Assembly: GCA_900545075.1 (NCBI GenBank)
Contig: UQXT01000016.1
Span: 1 to 27,884 of the forward strand
DNA: 27,884 nucleotides
Direction of reading: 5' to 3'
Source of the DNA: an uncultured Collinsella sp.
GTDB lineage: Bacteria > Actinomycetota > Coriobacteriia > Coriobacteriales > Coriobacteriaceae
Part shown: piece by piece, positions 22,422 to 27,884 of the stretch
Layout: every line of letters begins with the position of its first letter
Numbering within the stretch: position 1 is the first letter of the stretch
The notes under the pieces: model-generated
What the model was told of the DNA's origin: nothing
The model's input: the letters and a program-made list of their open reading frames with translations, nothing else
Database searches by the model: none
Translations under genes and position numbers: made by a program

Positions 22422-25103
22422 ATGCAAAAGGAATACCTGTCCGCCGCGGCGGAGGTGCTCAGCGACCAAGGTGTCGATGAGAACTTCGGCCTGAGCAACG
22501 ACGAGGCGTCGTCGCGCCTCGCCAAGACAGGCCCTAACAAGCTTGAGGAGGCCGAGAAGACGCCGCTGTGGAAGCGCTTCTTTGAGCAGATGGCAGACCC
22601 CATGGTCATCATGCTGATCGCGGCCGCCGTCATCAGCGCGCTCACGGGCGTGGTCAAGGGCGAGCCCGACTTTGCCGATGTCGTCATCATCATGTTCGTC
22701 GTTATCGTCAACTCGGTGCTGGGCGTGGTCCAGGAAGCCAAGAGCGAGGAGGCCCTCGAGGCCCTGCAGGAGATGAGCGCGGCGCAGTCCAAGGTACTGC
22801 GCGACGGCAAGCTCGTGCACCTGCCGAGCGCCGAGCTCGTGCCCGGCGACGTGATCATGCTCGAGGCGGGCGATTCCGTCCCGGCCGACTGCCGCGTCCT
22901 CGAGAGCGCCACGATGAAGATTGAAGAGGCCGCACTCACCGGCGAGTCCGTGCCCGTAGAGAAGCACGCCAACGTGATCGAGCTTGCCGCGGGCACCGAT
23001 GACGTGCCGCTCGGCGATCGCAAGAACATGTGCTACATGGGTTCCACCGTTGTGTACGGCCGCGGCCGCGCCGTCGTGGTCGGCACCGGCATGGACACCG
23101 AGATGGGCAAGATTGCCGGTGCCCTGGCCGAGGCCAAGGAAGAGCTTACGCCGCTGCAGGTGAAGCTTGCCGAGCTCAGCCGCATCCTCACCATTATGGT
23201 GATCGTCATCTGCATCGTGATCTTTGGCGTCGATATCCTCCGCCACGGCGTGGGCAACGTCCTTACCGACCCGACTGCCTTGCTCGATACCTTTATGGTC
23301 GCCGTCTCGCTCGCCGTCGCTGCCATCCCCGAGGGCCTAGTCGCCGTCGTGACCATCGTGCTGTCGCTCGGCGTGACCAAGATGGCCAAGCGCCAGGCGA
23401 TTATCCGCAAGCTCTCTGCCGTCGAGACCCTCGGCTGCACACAGACTATCTGCTCCGACAAGACCGGCACCCTTACCCAAAACAAGATGACCGTTGTCAA
23501 GCACGAGCTCGCCGCGCCTAAGGAGAAGTTCCTGGCCGGTATGGCCCTTTGCTCCGATGCCCAGTGGGACGAGGAGCTGGGCGAGGCCGTGGGCGAGCCG
23601 ACTGAGTGCGCGCTCGTCAACGATGCCGGCAAGGCGGGCCTCACTGGTCTGACTGCCGAACACCCGCGCGTGGGCGAGGCCCCGTTCGACTCGGGCCGTA
23701 AGATGATGTCCGTGATCGTCGAGACCCTGGACGGCGAGTACGAGCAGTACACCAAGGGCGCGCCCGACGTGGTGATTGGCCTGTGCACCCATATCTACGA
23801 GGGCGATAAGGTTGTGCCGCTGACTGAGGAGCGTCGTGCCGAGCTCGTGGCCGCCAACAAGGCCATGGCCGACGAGGCCCTGCGCGTGCTGGCGCTGGCA
23901 AGCCGCACCTACACCGAGGTCCCGAGCGACTGCAGCCCCGCTGCGCTCGAGCACGACCTGGTCTTCTGCGGCCTGTCCGGCATGATTGACCCTGTCCGTC
24001 CCGAGGTGGCCGACGCTATCCGCGAGGCGCATGACGCCGGCATCCGCACCGTCATGATCACAGGCGACCACATTGACACCGCCGTGGCCATTGCCAAGCA
24101 GCTGGGAATCGTCACCGATCGCAGCCAGGCCATCACCGGTGCCGACCTCGATCGCATGAGCGACGAGGAACTCGACGCGCACATCGAGGACTACGGCGTG
24201 TACGCCCGCGTCCAGCCTGAGCACAAGACCCGCATCGTCGAGGCATGGAAGTCGCGCGACCAGATCGTGGCCATGACGGGCGACGGTGTCAACGACGCCC
24301 CGTCCATCAAACGTGCCGACATCGGCGTGGGCATGGGCATTACCGGCACCGACGTTACCAAGAACGTTGCCGACATGGTGCTCGCCGACGACAACTTCGC
24401 CACCATCATCGGTGCCTGCGAAGAGGGTCGTCGCATCTACGACAACATCCGCAAGGTCATCCAGTTCTTGCTTTCGGCCAACCTTGCAGAGGTCTTCTCG
24501 GTGTTCATCGCCACGCTCATCGGCTTTACCATCTTCCAACCGGTGCAGCTGCTGTGGGTGAACCTGGTTACCGACTGCTTCCCCGCGCTCGCGCTGGGTA
24601 TGGAGGACGCCGAGGGCGACATCATGAAGCGTAAGCCGCGCAACGCCAAAGACGGCGTCTTTGCCGGTAACATGGGCCTGGACTGCGTGGTCCAGGGCCT
24701 GATCATCACCGTGCTGGTGCTGGCGAGCTTCTTTGTGGGCGTGTACTTTGACATGGGCTACATCCACATCGCCGATATGATCGCCGGCAATGCCGACGAG
24801 GAAGGCGTGATGATGGCCTTCATCACGCTCAACATGGTCGAGATCTTCCACTGCTTCAATATGCGCAGCCGTCGTGCGTCGCTGTTTAGCATGAAGAAGC
24901 AGAACAAGTGGCTGTGGGCTTCGGCCGCGCTGGCGCTGGTACTGACGGTTATCGTGACCGTTCAGCCGACGCTTGCCGAGATGTTCTTTGGCCCTGTGAC
25001 GCTTGAGCTCAAGGGCGTTGTCGCCGCGCTGGGTCTTGCCTTCCTGATCATCCCGCTGATGGAGATCTACAAGGCGATCATGCGCGCTGTGGAAAAAGAG
25101 TAA
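22422..25103 (+). CDS. SERCA-like calcium-transporting P-type ATPase
   Basis: The protein is 893 residues, in the inner membrane, and exports cations at the cost of ATP. It has an N-terminal cation-ATPase domain (1-70), actuator TGES (173-176), the phosphorylated Asp in SDKTGT (D346), nucleotide-domain KGAPD, and TGDGVND (619-625). The calcium-site residues of rabbit SERCA all have counterparts: E304 in IPEGL (E309), N687 and E690 in SANLAEVF (N768, E771), N714, T717 and D718 in WVNLVTD (N796, T799, D800), and E807 in MVEIFHCFN (E908). Both sites therefore look intact, so Ca2+ is the likely substrate, although Mn2+ cannot be ruled out. About ten membrane helices are present. AGGAGGGG precedes ATG 22422 and can be masked by the leader structure. 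Confidence 0.93.
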   Translation: MQKEYLSAAAEVLSDQGVDENFGLSNDEASSRLAKTGPNKLEEAEKTPLWKRFFEQMADPMVIMLIAAAVISALTGVVKGEPDFADVVIIMFVVIVNSVLGVVQEAKSEEALEALQEMSAAQSKVLRDGKLVHLPSAELVPGDVIMLEAGDSVPADCRVLESATMKIEEAALTGESVPVEKHANVIELAAGTDDVPLGDRKNMCYMGSTVVYGRGRAVVVGTGMDTEMGKIAGALAEAKEELTPLQVKLAELSRILTIMVIVICIVIFGVDILRHGVGNVLTDPTALLDTFMVAVSLAVAAIPEGLVAVVTIVLSLGVTKMAKRQAIIRKLSAVETLGCTQTICSDKTGTLTQNKMTVVKHELAAPKEKFLAGMALCSDAQWDEELGEAVGEPTECALVNDAGKAGLTGLTAEHPRVGEAPFDSGRKMMSVIVETLDGEYEQYTKGAPDVVIGLCTHIYEGDKVVPLTEERRAELVAANKAMADEALRVLALASRTYTEVPSDCSPAALEHDLVFCGLSGMIDPVRPEVADAIREAHDAGIRTVMITGDHIDTAVAIAKQLGIVTDRSQAITGADLDRMSDEELDAHIEDYGVYARVQPEHKTRIVEAWKSRDQIVAMTGDGVNDAPSIKRADIGVGMGITGTDVTKNVADMVLADDNFATIIGACEEGRRIYDNIRKVIQFLLSANLAEVFSVFIATLIGFTIFQPVQLLWVNLVTDCFPALALGMEDAEGDIMKRKPRNAKDGVFAGNMGLDCVVQGLIITVLVLASFFVGVYFDMGYIHIADMIAGNADEEGVMMAFITLNMVEIFHCFNMRSRRASLFSMKKQNKWLWASAALALVLTVIVTVQPTLAEMFFGPVTLELKGVVAALGLAFLIIPLMEIYKAIMRAVEKE

Positions 25104-25114
25104 CGCTCTCGTCC

Positions 25115-25202
25115 GGGCCCGCCCCACGCCCTTTCTCCCTCACTGGTCCTCGCGCTTTGCGCTGCGGGATCGTTCGGGAGAAAGGGCTTCCGGGGCGGGC
25201 CC
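25115..25202. repeat. 88-bp bipartite palindrome
   Basis: GGGCCCGCCCC (25115-25125) pairs with GGGGCGGGCCC (25192-25202), and CCCTTTCTCCC (25129-25139) with GGGAGAAAGGG (25176-25186): 22 perfect pairs interrupted by 3 and 5 bases, around a 36-base centre. It begins 11 bp after the ATPase stop. A true terminator with T-run follows, so this is probably a dispersed REP-like repeat or an mRNA 3'-end stabiliser. Confidence 0.65.
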
Positions 25203-25262
25203 TGCGGTATCCTTGCTGGCTTTTCTCCCGCGCGGATGATAAAGGGCTGAGGGAAAGTTTGT

Positions 25263-25296
25263 GAGCTGGTCGGGCTTTGCCCGGCCAGCTCTTTTT
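25263..25296 (+). terminator. Terminator of the P-type ATPase unit
   Basis: GAGCTGGTCGGGC (25263-25275) and GCCCGGCCAGCTC (25279-25291) pair over a TTT loop, then TTTTT. It lies between the ATPase gene and rsgA. It also rules out an upstream start of rsgA at 25261. Confidence 0.92.
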
Positions 25297-25344
25297 GATT
25301 TAAAATACCTGCTCAGTTGTGATTTGTGGTGCTGGGAGGCGCTT

Positions 25345-26529
25345 GTGGGCAAGGCCAAGGCTAAGGCGAAGAAAAAGACGACGGGGGCGCGGGCTAAGCG
25401 TGACCGTCGTCGGAAGCTTGCGACCGAAGCCCCCGCGTCTGCCGAGGAGTTGTTGGCGAGCGTACCGGGGCTCGATGCGTTGCAGGATGTTCCGGCGTTT
25501 GACGATCTGCCGGTCGATGCCGCCCAACAGGCAGCCTTCGATGATTTTTGCGCGCAAGCCGAGCAGCCGGAGCAGATGCAGTTGGGCGCCGTGGTGCGCC
25601 TGGACCGCGGGTTTCCACTGGTGGCGACGGCCACTGATACGTTCCGTGCCGAGCACGCCGTAGGATTTGCCAAGTCGCGCGGCGAGGACGAGGTCCTGTT
25701 GCCGGCCGTGGGCGACCGCGTAGCGGTGCGCCGTGCGCCCGGGCATGACATGGGCGTGATCGAGTGTGTGCTGCCGCGCCGTACGAGCTTTGAGCGTTGG
25801 CGTGGCCGTGCTCGCGGCGAGCGTCAGGTGCTCTGCTCCAACGTAGATAGCGTGCTGATCGTGCAGGCGCTCGGTGCCGGCGAGGTGCTGCTCGACCGCG
25901 TGGCACGCTCGCTGGTGTTGGCGCTCGACTGCGATGCCGAGCCGGTGGTGGTGCTCACCAAGGCCGACCGCTGCGAGGCCAAGGAGCTCGAGCGCGACCT
26001 GGATCGCGTGCATCGCTTGGTTGGCTCGGACGCGCGCGTGATCGTGACGTCCTCTGCCGAGGGCCGCGGCTTAGACGAAGTGCGCGCCTGCGTGCCCGCT
26101 GGGAGCTGTGCCATGATTTTGGGCGAGTCGGGTGCCGGCAAGTCGACGCTGCTCAACGCGTTGTTGGGCCACGACACCCTGGCTACCGGCGGTGTGCGCG
26201 AGCGCGATGACCAAGGCCGTCACACTACCGTCGCGCGTGTGATGGTGGCGCTGCCGGGCGACGCCGGCGTGATCGCCGATGCGCCGGGCCTGCGGAGCCT
26301 GCCGCTTGTGGGCCACGAACGGGGGTTGGCTCGCGCGTTTCCCGAAATCGTCGAGGCGTCGCGTGCGTGCCGGTTTGGCGATTGCACGCACACTCACGAG
26401 CCGGGTTGTGCCGTTCGCGAGGCCGAGGATGCCGGGCAGATCGACAGCCTGCGTTTGGAGACGTTCCAAAACTTGGCGTCATCCATGCGTGTGAGTGCAC
26501 AGATGCTCGATCCCGATGTTCATCTGTAA
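25345..26529 (+). CDS. rsgA: Ribosome small subunit-dependent GTPase RsgA (YjeQ)
   Basis: The protein is 394 residues. It is a circularly permuted GTPase that checks late 30S subunit maturation. Motif order is permuted as expected: G4 TKAD (205-208), G5 TSSAEG (235-240), G1 GESGAGKST (260-268), G2 GRHTT (291-295), G3 DAPG (312-315). The C-terminal zinc finger is CRFGDCTHTHEPGC (C342, C347, H349, C355). An OB-like region lies at about 80-165. The first 80 residues are an extension absent from shorter relatives: a Lys/Arg-rich tail (1-25) followed by an acidic helical part. GTG 25345 is chosen for GGGAGG five bases upstream (25334-25339). A TAAAAT box (25301-25306) could be its -10. A terminator follows the stop. 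Confidence 0.93.
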   Translation: MGKAKAKAKKKTTGARAKRDRRRKLATEAPASAEELLASVPGLDALQDVPAFDDLPVDAAQQAAFDDFCAQAEQPEQMQLGAVVRLDRGFPLVATATDTFRAEHAVGFAKSRGEDEVLLPAVGDRVAVRRAPGHDMGVIECVLPRRTSFERWRGRARGERQVLCSNVDSVLIVQALGAGEVLLDRVARSLVLALDCDAEPVVVLTKADRCEAKELERDLDRVHRLVGSDARVIVTSSAEGRGLDEVRACVPAGSCAMILGESGAGKSTLLNALLGHDTLATGGVRERDDQGRHTTVARVMVALPGDAGVIADAPGLRSLPLVGHERGLARAFPEIVEASRACRFGDCTHTHEPGCAVREAEDAGQIDSLRLETFQNLASSMRVSAQMLDPDVHL

Positions 26530-26547
26530 TTGAATGTATCTATGACA

Positions 26548-26581
26548 GTCGTCTCCCAACGGTACGGGAGGCGGCTTTTTT
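26548..26581 (+). terminator. Terminator of rsgA
   Basis: GTCGTCTCCC (26548-26557) pairs with GGGAGGCGGC (26566-26575), with two G-U pairs, followed by six T. Confidence 0.88.
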
Positions 26582-26610
26582 GCTGTCGATGCACCCTTAA
26601 ACGTGCGTTT

Positions 26611-26672
26611 TGCCGACGTGCTGACCAAAACCTTGCCACGAGCTTGACGGGCCGGTCAGCTTTTGGTCGGCA
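26611..26672. repeat. 62-bp inverted-repeat element with two alternative foldings
   Basis: TGCCGAC (26611-26617) pairs with GTCGGCA (26666-26672) and GCTGACC (26620-26626) with GGTCAGC (26654-26660). Alternatively GACCAAAA (26623-26630) pairs with TTTTGGTC (26661-26668). It stands alone between the rsgA terminator and the pilus genes; a TTGACA box (26679-26684) follows it, but no -10 is clear. It is probably a dispersed repeat or an operator of the pilus locus. Confidence 0.45.
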
Positions 26673-26781
26673 ATTGGTTTGACACTCAAAACCAAGATCG
26701 CGATCGCACCGTTTTGCTGCTTGCCCGCTTGGACAATGGTGGTACGGGCATCCGCCCGGTGCTACCTTGAGAGGAGCGGCC

Positions 26782-27441
26782 GTGAACAAGAGCAAGCGCA
26801 TCGCCATCAGTCTGATCGCGGGCGTGCTCGCCGCGCTGCTCTGCATGGTCTACGCATCGTCGATTCGCTCGCAGGCTGAGCAGGCCCAGGCCGAGACGCT
26901 GGCCAAGTACGGCGGCGATCGCGTCGAGGTGTGCGTCGCGGCGCGCGATATCGATGCGGGTGAGACCCTCGACGAGACTAATGTCATAACCCAGGAATGG
27001 CTGGCGAGCCTGCTGCCACGCGATGCGGCGACCGAGCTGCGCCAGGTGCGCGGCGACGTGACGACCTCGCGCATCCCTAAAAATGCCGTGATTTGCGATG
27101 TCTACACCAAGGCCGAAAGCCACACGCTCGAGGTGCCCAAAGGCAAGGTCGCCGTTTCGGTGGCGGTCGATGCCGAGCATTCGGTCGGGGGTGCCACGGG
27201 CGTGGGCAGCTACGTGGATGTGTACGTGCAAAAGGACGGCGTGACCGATCGGCTGTGCGGTGCGCGCGTGATCGATACCAGCGAAGAGGCCGGCGCTACG
27301 CGCGAAGGCAAGATCGAATGGGTGACGCTGGCGGCCGACCCCGAAGACGTTAAGGAATTGCTGGGGGCCTCGGGCAAGGGGGCGGTCAGTTTGACGATTC
27401 CCGCCGCGGTGCGCGGCAAAAAGAGCGGAGGCGACGAGTGA
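26782..27441 (+). CDS. CpaB/RcpC-like Flp pilus assembly protein (SAF domain)
   Basis: The protein is 219 residues. It has a short basic N-terminus and one membrane helix (about 7-25), then an extracytoplasmic SAF domain (about 46-108: VEVCVAARDIDAGETLDETNV ... SRIPKNAVICDV), and an RcpC-type part (115-210: VAVSVAVDAEHSVGGATGVGSYVDVYV). This is the layout of CpaB, a periplasmic or envelope factor of Flp/Tad type IVb pilus systems. GTG 26782 is preferred over TTG 26767 because GAGAGGAG (26770-26777) precedes it. Its stop overlaps the start of the next gene, which looks like CpaE/TadZ, supporting a Tad locus that continues beyond the window. Confidence 0.82.
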   Translation: MNKSKRIAISLIAGVLAALLCMVYASSIRSQAEQAQAETLAKYGGDRVEVCVAARDIDAGETLDETNVITQEWLASLLPRDAATELRQVRGDVTTSRIPKNAVICDVYTKAESHTLEVPKGKVAVSVAVDAEHSVGGATGVGSYVDVYVQKDGVTDRLCGARVIDTSEEAGATREGKIEWVTLAADPEDVKELLGASGKGAVSLTIPAAVRGKKSGGDE

Positions 27442-27884
27442 TGAAGGCGATCTGGCTTGCATGCTGCGCGTGTGGTGATTACGGATTGCTGCAGCGGGAA
27501 GTCGAGGGCCGCGATGCGGGCGCGCAGGTGCTTTGCGTGGGCGACCTGGATGGGCTGGTGTCCATGGCGCGGGCGTTTCCGTCGCGTCGCGGGGCGGCGA
27601 TTATCGCGGCAGCCCTGTTCGATGCCGAAGACGTGCGAAAGACCGTTGCGCGCCTGACGGCCGAGGGCCGCGTGAGCCGCGTGGTCGTACTGATAGAGAC
27701 GCTCGATCCTTCGGATATCGAGGGACTGTTTCGCGCAGGGGCGACCGAGGTTATCGCTGCGCGCAGCATATGCGGCAACGGGCGAGCGGGCGAGGGAACG
27801 GTTGATTACGACCGGTGTCTGACGATTGAGCTCGATGCTTTTGTTGATAGGGAACCGGGGGCGCCTCGCGCTACAAGAGGCCCG
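27441..27884 (+). CDS. CpaE/TadZ-like protein, N-terminal part (runs off the window)
   Basis: The frame is open for 148 codons to the window end without a stop. ATG 27441 overlaps the previous stop (TGATG), giving translational coupling; GTG 27438 in the same frame is an alternative. The visible part starts MKAIWLACCACGDYGL and has a receiver-like alternation of strands and helices, with VVVLIETLDPSDIEGLFRAGATEVIAA resembling the end of the atypical receiver domain of CpaE/TadZ. The MinD/ParA-type ATPase part expected in that family would lie beyond the end. TadZ localises pilus assembly at the pole. Assignment rests on this domain and on the CpaB neighbour. Confidence 0.65.
   Translation, partial: MKAIWLACCACGDYGLLQREVEGRDAGAQVLCVGDLDGLVSMARAFPSRRGAAIIAAALFDAEDVRKTVARLTAEGRVSRVVVLIETLDPSDIEGLFRAGATEVIAARSICGNGRAGEGTVDYDRCLTIELDAFVDREPGAPRATRGP

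Noticed and set aside
23337..25127. Long minus-strand open frame opposite the P-type ATPase
   Set aside because: Antisense shadow of strongly supported ATPase motifs; no ribosome site or family match.
25261..25344. Upstream start of rsgA at GTG 25261
   Set aside because: It would translate through a clear intrinsic terminator; GTG 25345 has a good ribosome site.

Overview
The window is a GC-rich bacterial chromosome segment, most likely from a gut actinomycete of the class Coriobacteriia. Collinsella is my best guess, inferred from codon usage, protein style and a DUF559-like family I associate with Coriobacteriia; there is no rRNA to confirm it. No replication origin, phage, complete insertion sequence, integrase or CRISPR array is visible.

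Positions 1-6500 look like an accessory block ending at a tRNA. They hold (i) an AlbA_2/Schlafen-type putative regulator (357-1823), preceded by an AT-rich region where two matching clusters of GAGAGATAA repeats flank a good promoter; (ii) a Sau3AI-like type II restriction-modification pair, with a cytosine-5 methyltransferase (2541-3803, minus) divergent from a MutH/Sau3AI-family endonuclease (3944-5449, plus), plus an unrecognised small gene behind the methyltransferase; (iii) a DUF5710 protein with two CxxC knuckles. The block abuts tRNA-Val(GAC) (6527-6601, minus), which has its own promoter and terminator.

Positions 6890-15290 are core functions: an EamA/DMT transporter, phosphoglucosamine mutase glmM, a convergent M32 carboxypeptidase with an unusual Lys/Ala-rich N-terminus, and the pheS-pheT operon behind a T-box leader with a UUC specifier.

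Positions 15290-18100 encode an ECF-type nickel/cobalt importer (NikMN/CbiM, Q and O). The promoter lies in the tail of the pheT terminator, and a perfect GTGTTAC-N14-GTAACAC palindrome just downstream of the predicted start resembles a NikR operator, which points to nickel. A zinc-dependent phospholipase C-like gene follows. A DUF559-like nuclease-fold gene with an altered active-site motif faces it, their stop codons overlapping in one CTAG. Next to that gene is a 130-bp self-complementary element with 21-bp perfect terminal inverted repeats.

Positions 20455-26600 hold pyruvate kinase (minus), a SERCA-like calcium P-type ATPase (plus) and the ribosome-assembly GTPase RsgA. The ATPase leader can form a 10-bp stem that is mutually exclusive with a 9-bp helix covering the Shine-Dalgarno sequence. 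It is the best candidate here for an undescribed cis-regulatory RNA. The window ends in the start of a Flp/Tad pilus locus: a CpaB-like gene overlapping a truncated CpaE/TadZ-like gene.
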